Below are positions 35,063 through 45,884 of a DNA stretch of 64,000 nucleotides, one piece after another. Origin of the DNA: Bathymodiolus thermophilus thioautotrophic gill symbiont (GTDB taxonomy: Bacteria > Pseudomonadota > Gammaproteobacteria > PS1 > Pseudothioglobaceae); assembly GCF_003711265.1 (NCBI RefSeq), contig NZ_CP024634.1, positions 496,001-560,000 on the forward strand. Reading direction: 5' to 3'. Numbering within the stretch: position 1 is the first letter of the stretch; every line of letters starts with the position of its first letter. The notes beneath the pieces were generated by a model. The model worked only from the letters and a program-made list of their open reading frames with translations. It was not told the DNA's origin and did not search any database. The position numbers and the translations under genes are program-made.

Positions 35063-37543
35063 ATGAAACACACTTATCAAGTTTTAGATATGTCTTGTGG
35101 CGGATGTGAAGCCAATGTAAAAAAAGCATTATTAGCGTTATCCGATGTTTGTAAGGTGGAGATTGATTTAGCCACCAAAGCCGTGGTGATTGAAATGCAG
35201 AGCCATTTATCATTGGATATTTTGCAACAAGCCTTGTTAACGGCTGGACTGCATTATACGATTACTCTGCCAGAACATGGCTTTGCACACCATTCGAAAC
35301 CAGCAAGCAATATTGAGAATGGGAATGGCGTGTTTTATTGCCCAATGTTTTGTGAGGGGGAGAAAACTTATTCAACGCAAAGCGGTTGCCCAATTTGCGG
35401 TATGGATTTAGTAGAACAGCCTAGCACGACACAAGCCACGCAATTTACTTGCCCAATGCATCCCGATGTCGTTCAGGATACGCCAGGAAATTGTCCTATT
35501 TGTGAAATGGATTTGGTGGTGCTAGAAAGTGAGAATGGTGAGCAAAAAACTTATCAAGAATTGCTTAAAAAAATGAAAATATCGGTTTTATTTGCATTGC
35601 CAGTTTTTGTTATTTCTATGTCTGATTTAATCCCTAACAATCCACTTAACACTTTAATGAGCGTTCAGAACTTAGGTTTTATGCAATTTGCTTTAACTTT
35701 ACCCATTGTTTTTTGGACTTGTTGGGTATTTTTTAAGCGTGCTTATCGGTCTATTGTCACTTGGAATCTTAATATGTTTACTTTGGTGGGTATTGGCACA
35801 GGTGCGGCATTTATTTTTAGTGTAGTGGGGTTGTTTTTTCCTGAGATTTTCCCTGATAATTTTAAAGCTGAAAACGGCACAGTTTTGCTTTATTTTGAAG
35901 CCACAGCCGTTATTTTAACTTTGGTTTTATTGGGGCAATTATTAGAAGCAAAGGCACACAGTCAGACCAGCAGCGCCTTAAAAGCATTGTTGCAATTAGC
36001 ACCTGCAACCGCAATATTGCTTAAAAATAATACAGAAGTTGTGATAGCAATTGATAAGATTAAACGAGAGGATTTGTTAAGGGTTAAACCTGGAGAAAAA
36101 ATTGCTGTAGATGGCGTTATTACCGAAGGCGAAAGCAGTCTTGATGAATCAATGATTTCTGGCGAACCTATTCCTGTTGATAAATTTAAAGGGGATAAGG
36201 TAACTGCGGGCAGTATTAATGGCAATCAATCTTTTGTAATGCGTGCACAAAAAGTAGGGTCAGAGACCTTACTTGCTCAAATTATTGAAATGGTTAAAAT
36301 TGCCTCCCGTTCACGCGCACCGATTCAAAAATTAGCGGATACAATTGCTAAATACTTTGTGCCAATTGTGGTTTTAATGGCAATTTTGACCTTTATAGTT
36401 TGGGTTTGGTTCGGGCCAGAGCCTGCACTGGCGTATGGTTTTGTGAATGCAGTGGCAGTTTTGATTATCGCCTGCCCTTGTGCCTTAGGTTTGGCAACAC
36501 CGATGTCAGTCATGGTTGGAGTGGGCAAAGGCGCACAGGCAGGGGTGTTGATTAAGAATGCCCAAGTTTTAGAAATAATGGACAAAGTTGATGTGCTGAT
36601 CACGGATAAAACTGGCACGCTTACTCAAGGCAAACCCTCGGTGGAAGAGGTGTTTTCTCAAAGAGGCAGTGCTGATGATTTATTGTGCAAAATTGCCTCA
36701 CTTAATCAATATAGCGAGCATCCTTTGGCACAAGCTGTTGTGCAATTTGCCCAAGAAAAAAATATCAATCTCACTAAAGTAATAGATTTTAAAGCGATTA
36801 TTGGCAAAGGTGTGGTTGGGGTGATTGACAAACAAAAAATCACATTGGGCAATTTAGCATTAATGACAACCAATAAGATTGATATTAGCGATGTGTTGAT
36901 GGAAAAAGTGATTGTCGCACAAAGCCAAGGTAAGACCGTTTCTTATATCGGCGTTGATGATAAAGTATTGGGTTATGTTGCCATTAGCGACAGTATCAAA
37001 TCAAGCAGCAAAAAAGCCATTACTGAGTTAATGTCTCAAGGCGTACAGGTTATTATGATGACAGGTGACAATCAAAATACTGCCAAAGCAGTGGCTGATG
37101 CACTGAATTTAAGTGAATTTCAAGCACAGTGCCTACCAGAAGACAAACTGAATAAAATCAAACAACTTCAGGCACAAGGGAAAATTGTTGCTATGGCAGG
37201 TGATGGGGTGAACGATTCACCTGCTTTGGCGCAGGCAGATGTTGGAATAGCAATGGGTACAGGGACTGATGTGGCAATTCAAAGTGCGGAAATTACTTTA
37301 ATACAAGGGGATCTGTATGGCATTGTTAAGGCCAAAAAATTAAGTTATGCGGTCATGAAAAACATTAAACAAAATTTATTTTTTGCCTTTATTTATAATA
37401 TTTTAGGCGTACCAATAGCTGCTGGGGTACTGTTTCCCGTGTTCGGTGTGTTACTTTCTCCCATGATTGCTGCTACAGCGATGAGTTTTAGCTCAGTGTC
37501 GGTGATTGCAAATGCACTTAGACTTAGAAAGGTCTCTTTATAA
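35063..37543 (+). CDS. copA: CopA-type copper-exporting P1B ATPase
   Basis: 826 aa from ATG 35063, preceded by GTGGGG at good spacing; a GTG at 35051 would add four residues and is less likely. An N-terminal HMA domain has MSCGGC (10-15). Two heavy-metal-binding zinc-ribbon-like segments follow: 91-117 (CPMFCEG...CPICGMDL) and 129-154 (CPMHPD...CPICEMDL), where the second has CEM in place of the usual CGM. The ATPase core shows CPC (471-473), DKTGT with phosphorylated D515, SEHP, MTGDN and GDGVND. CPC and HMA indicate Cu(I)/Ag(I) export from the cytoplasm. It ends the copper cluster; no CueR-type regulator is in the window. Confidence 0.94.
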   Translation: MKHTYQVLDMSCGGCEANVKKALLALSDVCKVEIDLATKAVVIEMQSHLSLDILQQALLTAGLHYTITLPEHGFAHHSKPASNIENGNGVFYCPMFCEGEKTYSTQSGCPICGMDLVEQPSTTQATQFTCPMHPDVVQDTPGNCPICEMDLVVLESENGEQKTYQELLKKMKISVLFALPVFVISMSDLIPNNPLNTLMSVQNLGFMQFALTLPIVFWTCWVFFKRAYRSIVTWNLNMFTLVGIGTGAAFIFSVVGLFFPEIFPDNFKAENGTVLLYFEATAVILTLVLLGQLLEAKAHSQTSSALKALLQLAPATAILLKNNTEVVIAIDKIKREDLLRVKPGEKIAVDGVITEGESSLDESMISGEPIPVDKFKGDKVTAGSINGNQSFVMRAQKVGSETLLAQIIEMVKIASRSRAPIQKLADTIAKYFVPIVVLMAILTFIVWVWFGPEPALAYGFVNAVAVLIIACPCALGLATPMSVMVGVGKGAQAGVLIKNAQVLEIMDKVDVLITDKTGTLTQGKPSVEEVFSQRGSADDLLCKIASLNQYSEHPLAQAVVQFAQEKNINLTKVIDFKAIIGKGVVGVIDKQKITLGNLALMTTNKIDISDVLMEKVIVAQSQGKTVSYIGVDDKVLGYVAISDSIKSSSKKAITELMSQGVQVIMMTGDNQNTAKAVADALNLSEFQAQCLPEDKLNKIKQLQAQGKIVAMAGDGVNDSPALAQADVGIAMGTGTDVAIQSAEITLIQGDLYGIVKAKKLSYAVMKNIKQNLFFAFIYNILGVPIAAGVLFPVFGVLLSPMIAATAMSFSSVSVIANALRLRKVSL

Positions 37544-37595
37544 AGTTCAAAGAATACTTGTTAGGTAAAATAGGATTTTTTTTAATCTTTTATAA

Positions 37596-39299
<1,704 letters not shown>

Positions 39300-39303
<4 letters not shown>

Positions 39304-39941
39304 TTAAAGACAACCTAAAGCAGGTTCAACAGCGCATTAAAGCCGTTGATAAAAATCAACAAGTAACCTTAATTGCCGTTAGCAAAACTAGACCTGCTAG
39401 TGATTTACAACAGGCAATTGATGCGGGGCAACGCCATTTTGGCGAGAATTATTTACAAGAAGCTTTAGACAAGATTCAAGCCTTGAAAAAACAGGGTTTA
39501 ATCTGGCATTTTATTGGTGCCATTCAGTCTAACAAAACGCAACAAATCGCCCAAAATTTTGATTGGGTGCATAGCGTTGATAGGTTTAAAATCGCCAAAC
39601 GGCTTAATGACCAGCGCCCAGATAAGTTGGGTAAACTTAATGTTTTATTGCAAATTAATATTGACAATGAATCAACCAAATCAGGCATTTTGCCCGAGCA
39701 AATCGCTACAATTCTTGCTCAGTTTGAGCATTTGGACAAACTTTCTTTAAGGGGATTTATGTGCATTCCGAGCCCCTCCAACTCAGACATCAGTTTTGCA
39801 AGAATGGCAAATATTTTTAAACAATATCCCAATTTGGACACTTTGTCCATGGGTATGAGTGGTGATTTGGAATTGGCTATTCAAAATGGCGCTTCATTTG
39901 TGCGTATCGGCACGGATATTTTTGGCGAAAGAAAACAATAG
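39300..39941 (+). CDS. yggS: YggS/PLPBP family pyridoxal phosphate homeostasis protein
   Basis: 213 aa single-domain PLP-binding barrel without known catalysis, which buffers pyridoxal phosphate and affects amino-acid pools. The cofactor Lys is in AVSKTRP (K29), followed by HFGENYLQEA, WHFIGAIQSNK and the C-terminal SMGMSGDLELAIQNG and VRIGTDIFGER blocks. TTG at 39300 overlaps the pyrK stop; it fits the family N-terminus and implies coupled translation. A MITE copy lies 18 bp after the stop. Confidence 0.93.
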
Positions 39942-39959
39942 AGAATTTTTACATAAATA

Positions 39960-40120
39960 GAGACCTTTGCATAAATATGGATGATTAGCAAAATTCAATT
40001 TTTGTCCACTTGGTAATTTTCTTAAACCTTGTCCTAGCAGGGCTAAGGCTGGGTTTAAAAAATTACCAAGTGGGTGAAAAGTGGATTCTTGATGATTATT
40101 CATATTTATGCAAAGGCCTC
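39960..40120 (-). mobile_element. Intact 161-bp palindromic MITE (copy A) with 5-bp target duplication
   Basis: The element starts GAGACCTTTGCATAAATATG and ends with the near-complement of this, so it has ~20-bp terminal inverted repeats. Internal arms also pair (CCACTTGGTAATTTTCTTAAACC with GGGTTTAAAAAATTACCAAGTGG, separated by a short loop). It is flanked by AAATA at 39955-39959 and 40121-40125, a 5-bp target duplication. It is the reverse complement of copy B at 56136 and nearly identical to it. It encodes no transposase; its small open frame is just the arm sequence. Confidence 0.9.
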
Positions 40121-40230
40121 AAATATATTGATTAATTTGGCAAATTTTTTACCCCCATTTTTGCTTAAGAGGTTTGGCGCTAATGCTATTTTGCATGCCA
40201 CAGGAAAAGGTCTTTGTCTTTGTAAATACT

Positions 40231-40239
40231 TGGTATAAT
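40231..40239 (+). promoter_or_regulatory. Candidate extended -10 promoter upstream of traT
   Basis: TGGTATAAT is an extended -10 element. It lies between the two MITE copies and would give a leader of about 210 nt that includes decayed MITE copy E. No good -35 is visible. Confidence 0.4.
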
Positions 40240-40261
40240 CACTCCCTTAGATTATATATTT

Positions 40262-40427
40262 AGTAAAGCCTTTATCTAGATATAAATCATCAAACATTTA
40301 CTTTTTACTCATTTGGACATCTTAAATTTGGCCTTAGTTTTCCCCTAGGACAGGTTTTTTTTAAAAACTAGCAAGTAAGTAAAAAATTGAATTTTACGAA
40401 TCATTTGTATTTGCATGTAGGTTTTGG
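40262..40427 (-). mobile_element. Decayed MITE copy (E)
   Basis: The sequence follows the arm order of the intact elements with many substitutions: AAAGCCTTTATCTAGATATA, then ATCATCAAACATTTACTTTT, TTTGGCCTTAGTTTTCCCCT, AGGACAGG, AATTGAATTTTACGAATCAT and TTTGCATGTAGGTTTTGG. It lies about 140 bp after copy A. Together the two copies fill most of the 516-bp gap between yggS and traT. Confidence 0.65.
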
Positions 40428-40457
40428 TCGTTAAATTGAACTTTTTTTGGAGAAAAA

Positions 40458-41174
40458 ATGAAAAAGATAGCAAGTTTAATTATAATATTAATGATATCAA
40501 TGGGCTTAACAAGTTGTGCCATTACAACAATGATTAAGAAGTCAGATCTAGACACTCAAACTAAGATGAGTTCGACACTTTTCTTAGAGCCAGTATCACA
40601 AGATAAGCGGGTGGTTTTTATTAGTATCCGTAATACATCGGACAAAAAGTTGAATATTGTTACTAGAATTAAAAACACATTGATTGCCAGAGGTTATGTC
40701 TTAACACAAAACCCCGATGACGCACATTTTATGTTACAAGCTAATGTCTTGAAAGTCGGAAAATCAGATGCAAGAGCATCAGACGATGCTTTATCTGGTG
40801 GCTTTGGTGGCGCATTACTTGGTAGCGCCCTGTCAGGTAATAGCCCTACAGCGGCAAAAAACGCCACCATAGTCGGTGGTATAGTCGGTTTTGCTGTTGA
40901 TGCAATGGTGTCAGATATTTATTACACTATGGTTACCGATTTGCAAATTAGAGAAAGGCCGTTGGCTGGTGAGATTGTTAGCCAAAGACAAAAAACCAGT
41001 GTTGATCAAGGATCTGGCACTCAACTAATACAAAATATATCGGGTGGACAGGCTAAATGGAAGACCTATCGCACTCGTATTGTTAGCACGGCAAATCAAG
41101 TGAACTTAAAGTTTGATGAGGCAATAAAGTCATTAGAGGACGGTTTGGTTCGTTCCATTAGTGGTATTTTTTAA
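40458..41174 (+). CDS. traT: TraT-family outer-membrane lipoprotein
   Basis: 238 aa. The lipoprotein signal ends GLTSC (Cys20), the length matches TraT (~243 aa), and family blocks are recognisable: an early IKKSDLDTQTKMS with LEP, then IRNTSDK, a Gly/Ala-rich hydrophobic centre (~112-155), DAMVSDIYYTMVTDLQI, and the C-terminal YRTRIVSTANQVNLKFDEA. TraT proteins of conjugative plasmids give surface exclusion and resistance to complement. This copy lies among chromosomal genes, flanked by MITEs upstream and a terminator downstream, so it may have been acquired. A strong GGAG ribosome site precedes the ATG. Its role here is unknown; protection of the cell surface is one possibility. Confidence 0.9.
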   Translation: MKKIASLIIILMISMGLTSCAITTMIKKSDLDTQTKMSSTLFLEPVSQDKRVVFISIRNTSDKKLNIVTRIKNTLIARGYVLTQNPDDAHFMLQANVLKVGKSDARASDDALSGGFGGALLGSALSGNSPTAAKNATIVGGIVGFAVDAMVSDIYYTMVTDLQIRERPLAGEIVSQRQKTSVDQGSGTQLIQNISGGQAKWKTYRTRIVSTANQVNLKFDEAIKSLEDGLVRSISGIF

Positions 41175-41194
41175 ACTTATTGATTGTCAAGTGA

Positions 41195-41227
41195 AACAAC
41201 CGCCTTTTTTGGCGGTTGTTTTGTTTT
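41195..41227 (+). terminator. Rho-independent terminator after traT
   Basis: AACAACCGCC-TTTTTT-GGCGGTTGTT forms a perfect 10-bp stem with a 6-base loop and is followed by TTGTTTTT. It separates traT from the asparaginase-yhdP-tldD group. Confidence 0.9.
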
Positions 41228-41339
41228 TAAAATACCTGAAAGGAACCTCTAAAAGTCTCAGTATAATTGATGAAATATGTGGGACAGCACTTTTTGCATT
41301 GCATCTTAGGACTTTTAGAAACGCATTAAATTTATCATT

Positions 41340-41834
41340 ATGAAAATCAAATTTTTAATTACAGGTGGCACGATTGACAAAGTTTACAATGAGTTAGACG
41401 GTCAACTGGTGTTTAAAAAAACGCAACTTGTTGATATGCTTAATCGTGCACATTCAATGGTAGATACCTTATCAGAAGTATTATTTTTGAAAGACAGTTT
41501 GGAGATGAATGACGCTGATCGGTCGTTGATTTTGTCTAAATGCCTTGCCTGTGAAGAGCGTGCTGTTGTTATCACACATGGTACTGATACAATGGTGGAA
41601 ACAGCGAAGTTACTGGGGGAAAACATTCAAGATAAAACCATTGTTTTGTTTGGAGCGATGGTGCCTTATTCCGTTAATCAATCGGATGCTTTGTTTAATT
41701 TAGGCTTTGCACTTAGTAGTGTGCAAAATCAGCCATCGGGTGTTTATATTGCCATGAATGGCAAATTGTTTGATTTTGACAAAGTGCAAAAAAATAGGGC
41801 TTTGGGTGTTTTTGAAAACATTCAAGTTTTGTAA
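41340..41834 (+). CDS. Single-domain asparaginase-like protein
   Basis: 164 aa matching only the N-terminal domain of type I/II L-asparaginases (whole enzymes are ~330 aa). Both catalytic threonine motifs remain: TGGTID near 8-13 and HGTDTMVET near 80-88. GAMVPYSVNQSDALFNLG also fits. The C-terminal domain that completes the dimer interface is absent and no second domain follows; yhdP starts 10 bp later. It may be a stand-alone domain family rather than a truncation, since it ends cleanly. Asparagine or another amide is a plausible substrate, unproven. The gap before it holds an inverted pair TCTAAAAGTC/GACTTTTAGA and a TATAAT at 41262. Confidence 0.8.
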   Translation: MKIKFLITGGTIDKVYNELDGQLVFKKTQLVDMLNRAHSMVDTLSEVLFLKDSLEMNDADRSLILSKCLACEERAVVITHGTDTMVETAKLLGENIQDKTIVLFGAMVPYSVNQSDALFNLGFALSSVQNQPSGVYIAMNGKLFDFDKVQKNRALGVFENIQVL

Positions 41835-41843
41835 TCTCTATCA

Positions 41844-44333
41844 ATGCATAAAATAATAATACATCACAGCGCTAAAGTCATTAAGTTTGGCATTTGGATA
41901 GCAGGATTTCTAATACTTTTTGTTGCTTTGGTGGCGACATTCCCGGTATTAATTAAAGCACCTATTGAGGTAGGGTTGTCCGAGCTTAGTGGTTTGGATG
42001 TTGAGTCATCTGTGCCTCATTTTAGTTTTAAGCAAGGTAAACTTTCTTTGAGAATAAATACTTTGAGGGCGTTCACTGCTGGGTCATTGACACATCGTCC
42101 AAAGGCTGGGTTGAGTCCAGTGGCCAGTATTGACAACCTAAGATGGGATATTAATTTAAATTTATTGTGGGCAGATATTTATCGTCCCAATAAAATTTTT
42201 GTTAAGACTTTGGTGTTTTATTCACAGCACAATGGATTTGACATTGAGCGTATTCAGCAACTGGTATTGTTGTCAAATTCAGGGTTATTTGATTTTTTCA
42301 AGGTATTGAGTATTGATAAAACCTTGATTAAGGGTGATCAAGAACTTAAAATTGAGCCGATATTGCTTGTTCGTCACAAAAGGCAATTGTTGCTTAAAGT
42401 CATGGGGCAAGATATCGCCTTTGACCCGTCAAATATGAGTGAAAATAAGGTGGATATTGCTGTTACCTTGCCCCTTGGTCACTATAACAACAATATGTTT
42501 TCCTTGCCAATCGTGATTAGTAACGAAGAGTTACTCATTGAGGCTAAGATTAAACTTTTTCATCAAAAGGGCGATGATTTTGTTGAATTTGAAGCTTATG
42601 TGGCGGAGGTGAAAGCCAATAATTTGAGTAAATATTTACCTGTGCAATTGTTGGGTGATGATGTCTATGCTTGGATAAAGCGCGGTTTTATTGCTGGCAC
42701 ATTGCAAGATCTAAAGTTAAATGTTAAAGAAAATTTAACAACAGCAAGTGATACTGAAATACAAATTAGCGCACAAGCAACAGCATTAGAATTGTTGTTT
42801 GATTCTGACTGGAACCCCCTTCAGCAGCTTAATGCCAATTTTGCATTTGATGGTAAGAAAATCACAGTAATAGCACATGATGGCAAACTGAATAATGTGG
42901 ATTTAAAAGCGATTAAAGTGCAGATTAAGGATGTAGGCCAGCAAGATGCAAAAGTAGAAATTACCGGTAAAGTCAATTCGCAAAGTGAGCTTTTGATTGA
43001 ATTTTTAAAGCGTTCCCCGCTTGGAGAATCTGTGCACAAGGTGTTGAATCAAATTAATCTGTCTGGCAAAGCTGATGGCAATTTAGCGTTGGTGATTCCA
43101 TTGGGTGAAGAATCGTCAATAATAGACATTGATTTAACCATTCAAAACAATCGCTTAAGCGTTTTAAAAGGCGCTATTGTTGTTGAAAATTATAATTCAA
43201 AACTGGCATTTCATCATAATGAAGTTACCGGTAAAGGCACAGGTAACATTCGCAACCTCCCTGTTGATATTCGTGTCAATCCAAGCAATCGCCATGACAG
43301 TAAAACGCGAATTTTCGGTGTAGAATTGATGAATAGTGGACTAAAGGCCTATATCGTCAAGCGCCCTGATGAATCTTGGCATGGGGTAATTGATTCTAAA
43401 TCAGTAACGGGTAATGTCATTGTTACTCTTGATAAAGAGGATATGCCACATGTCCAATTGTCGGATATACGAGTAACAACATTGGATGCAATTAAAGGCG
43501 ATTGGAACATCACGCCGCAAGATTTTCCAGATATGTATCTGAAGACCAAAGACATTTATGTTGATGACAGTGTTTTGCCAGATTTTAAAGTTAAATTGAC
43601 TGCTAAAGATAAGTTGCTTGTTATTGATAATTTGCAATTTAAAGGGATTGAAGTTGATGACAAAATATTGAATTTTCAAGGTTCTTGGGACGGTAGCAAG
43701 ACGCAACTTTATGCCAAAGCAAAAGGCAAAAGTTTGGCTGAATTTTTACAAAAATTAAAAGTTAAAGAAAAAATCACAGGTGGAAAATTTAATTTCGACA
43801 TTAGCCTTGCTTGTGAATGCGCCCCGTGGAATATGAATTATCAAGATATTACAGGCTATTTTGATATGAATGTTAAAGAGGGCGTATTTACCGACAAAGA
43901 CCCTAATATTGGGCGAATTTTGTCGTTACTAAATATTAAATCAATTGTTAAACGCCTGCAACTAAATCTCTCCGATGTGACCAACAAAGGCTTTGCTTAT
44001 GAAAATATAACAGCAAAAATCCACCTACAAAATGCGATAGCCAAGATTGAAAAATTTGATCTTGAGGCCTCATCAAGCAGCATCGTCTTAACTGGAGAAG
44101 GGAATATTGTTGATAAACAATATAATTTGGTGGCAAAAGTAACCCCTGCCATTAACGATGCTGTGCCTATAGCAGCCTATCTTACAGGTGGCGGACTGGT
44201 TGCTTTAGGTGTGTGGTTAGTCGATGAAGCACTATTTGATGGTGAATTAGTTGGTGCAATTGTTAACGGCGCAGCAGAATTTGAATATAAAATTACGGGT
44301 TCATGGGACAACCCTATTATTGAAAAATTATGA
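41844..44333 (+). CDS. yhdP: YhdP-like AsmA-family envelope protein
   Basis: 829 aa. One N-terminal membrane helix (~14-38) is followed by a long beta-rich periplasmic body; the C-terminal block (GKFNFDISLACE, then DPNIGRILSLLNI, and TGGGLVALGVWLVDEALF) is typical of YhdP. E. coli YhdP has about 1,266 residues, so this form is clearly shorter. YhdP and related proteins are bridge-like carriers that help move phospholipid to the outer membrane. The stop overlaps the tldD start (ATGA). The yhdP-tldD order is also found in E. coli, which supports the assignment. Confidence 0.88.
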   Translation: MHKIIIHHSAKVIKFGIWIAGFLILFVALVATFPVLIKAPIEVGLSELSGLDVESSVPHFSFKQGKLSLRINTLRAFTAGSLTHRPKAGLSPVASIDNLRWDINLNLLWADIYRPNKIFVKTLVFYSQHNGFDIERIQQLVLLSNSGLFDFFKVLSIDKTLIKGDQELKIEPILLVRHKRQLLLKVMGQDIAFDPSNMSENKVDIAVTLPLGHYNNNMFSLPIVISNEELLIEAKIKLFHQKGDDFVEFEAYVAEVKANNLSKYLPVQLLGDDVYAWIKRGFIAGTLQDLKLNVKENLTTASDTEIQISAQATALELLFDSDWNPLQQLNANFAFDGKKITVIAHDGKLNNVDLKAIKVQIKDVGQQDAKVEITGKVNSQSELLIEFLKRSPLGESVHKVLNQINLSGKADGNLALVIPLGEESSIIDIDLTIQNNRLSVLKGAIVVENYNSKLAFHHNEVTGKGTGNIRNLPVDIRVNPSNRHDSKTRIFGVELMNSGLKAYIVKRPDESWHGVIDSKSVTGNVIVTLDKEDMPHVQLSDIRVTTLDAIKGDWNITPQDFPDMYLKTKDIYVDDSVLPDFKVKLTAKDKLLVIDNLQFKGIEVDDKILNFQGSWDGSKTQLYAKAKGKSLAEFLQKLKVKEKITGGKFNFDISLACECAPWNMNYQDITGYFDMNVKEGVFTDKDPNIGRILSLLNIKSIVKRLQLNLSDVTNKGFAYENITAKIHLQNAIAKIEKFDLEASSSSIVLTGEGNIVDKQYNLVAKVTPAINDAVPIAAYLTGGGLVALGVWLVDEALFDGELVGAIVNGAAEFEYKITGSWDNPIIEKL

Positions 44334-45748
44334 TTGAACAACTATTAAATGAACATCACTTAAATCCAGAAAAAATTAGCAATCTGCTTTCAGATTTGTT
44401 TGTTAAAGGCACTGATTATGCCGATTTGTATTTCCAACATTCCGTGGCTGAGTCGTGGTTTTTAGAGGAAGGCATCGTTAAATCTGGCACTTATCACATT
44501 AGCCATGGCGTTGGCACACGAGCCGTTAAAGGCGAACAAACTGGTTTTTCCTATTCAGATAATTTAAACATCAGTGCAATTCAGCAAGCCGTTGATTTTG
44601 CCAAAGGTATTTCTGAACACCAAACGCCACAAGCCATCCAATCATTCCAATCCATTCCTCAAGTGGCAAAATACAGCGGACTCAGTCCTCTAGGCAGTTT
44701 AACCTCAGCAGAAAAAGTGGATTTGTTAAAGAAAATTGACCACATTGCCCGCCAAGAGCCTAAAGTTAAGCAAGTCAGCGCTTCGTTATCAGGCGCTTAT
44801 ACCGAAGTGTTAATTGTTTCAACAGACGGCGTTTATCAAAAAGATTATCGCCCAATGGTGCGTGTTAGCGTCAGTGTGATTGTTGAACACAATGGCCGTA
44901 TTGAACAAGCTTCTAGCGGTGGCGGCGGTCGTTATGATTATCGTTATTTTATTGATCATAATTTAGCCGAAATTTATACACATGAAGCAATTCGTCAAGC
45001 CCTAGTTGCCTTAAAAGCACAAGAAGCCCCCGCTGGAAAACTCCCCGTGATACTAGGCTCAGGCTGGCCGGGGGTATTGTTGCACGAAGCCATTGGACAC
45101 GGACTAGAAGGGGATTTTAATCGCAAAGGCACCTCAGTTTTCACAGGTAAAATCGGCGAACAAGTTGCCAGTGAAAAATGCACCATCGTTGATAATGGCA
45201 CCTTAGCCAATCGTCGTGGCTCACTCACCATTGACGATGAAGGTACCCCAACCCAAAATACCACACTCATTGAAAATGGCATTCTAAAAGGTTATTTATT
45301 CGACAAAATGAACGCAAAATTAATGGGCAACAATTCCACAGGCAACGCACGACGCGAATCCTATGCCCACATCCCCATGCCCAGAATGACCAACACCTAT
45401 ATGCTCAATGGAAAAGACACCTTAGAAGAAATGCTTGCCTCAGTCGATGACGGGCTATATGCCGTTAATTTTGATGGCGGTCAAGTTGATATCACCTCAG
45501 GCAAATTCGTCTTTTCAGCCAACGAAGCTTATCTGGTTAAAAATGGCAAAATCACTCACCCAGTCAAAGGCGCCACTCTTATCGGCTCTGGCGATGAAGT
45601 GTTAAAAAAAATCTCCATGGTCGCCAATGATCTAAAACTCGACAGCGGCGTCGGCGTCTGTGGCAAAGACGGTCAATCCGTCCCAGTCGGCGTTGGACAA
45701 CCCAGTCTAAAAATTGATGAACTTACCGTGGGCGGTACGCAAGTATAA
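44330..45748 (+). CDS. tldD: TldD metalloprotease subunit
   Basis: 472 aa, close to E. coli TldD (481). The zinc motif HEAIGH is at 252-257 within VLLHEAIGHGLEGDF. Downstream blocks TIDDEGTPTQNTTLIENG and NARRESYAHIPMPRMTNTY are family hallmarks. TldD acts with TldE (PmbA) as a protease that degrades unfolded peptides and, in microcin B17, removes the leader; TldE is not in this window. Position after yhdP is ancestral, so TldD is probably housekeeping. It lies just upstream of a peptide cluster that could supply substrates; that link is conjecture. Confidence 0.95.
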   Translation: MIEQLLNEHHLNPEKISNLLSDLFVKGTDYADLYFQHSVAESWFLEEGIVKSGTYHISHGVGTRAVKGEQTGFSYSDNLNISAIQQAVDFAKGISEHQTPQAIQSFQSIPQVAKYSGLSPLGSLTSAEKVDLLKKIDHIARQEPKVKQVSASLSGAYTEVLIVSTDGVYQKDYRPMVRVSVSVIVEHNGRIEQASSGGGGRYDYRYFIDHNLAEIYTHEAIRQALVALKAQEAPAGKLPVILGSGWPGVLLHEAIGHGLEGDFNRKGTSVFTGKIGEQVASEKCTIVDNGTLANRRGSLTIDDEGTPTQNTTLIENGILKGYLFDKMNAKLMGNNSTGNARRESYAHIPMPRMTNTYMLNGKDTLEEMLASVDDGLYAVNFDGGQVDITSGKFVFSANEAYLVKNGKITHPVKGATLIGSGDEVLKKISMVANDLKLDSGVGVCGKDGQSVPVGVGQPSLKIDELTVGGTQV

Positions 45749-45805
45749 TTAACATACTGCACATATTTGTTAATGAGAATGAGTGCCAGTTTATTTGCGA
45801 AGATG

Positions 45806-45811
45806 TATAAT
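45806..45811 (+). promoter_or_regulatory. Candidate -10 box upstream of the GG-leader peptide cluster
   Basis: TATAAT within GATGTATAATATTT lies about 75 bp before the first peptide start. The -35 is weak. Just upstream, TTAATGAGAATGAGTG partly resembles a Fur-type box, but the match is too short to call. The 136-bp gap after tldD shows no strong terminator, so read-through from tldD is possible. Confidence 0.4.
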
Positions 45812-45884
45812 ATTTTTATCCATTCGTGTTACAATAATTCTGTTATTGCACTCTACAATGTAAGATAATTTCTAAGGGGGAAGC

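Noticed and set aside
39894-40103. Small minus-strand protein over MITE copy A
   Set aside because: It is read from the palindromic arms; the same peptide appears in copy B and is an element by-product.
45771-45786. Fur box upstream of the peptide cluster
   Set aside because: AATGAGAATGAG is only a partial, one-sided match and has no nearby iron gene.
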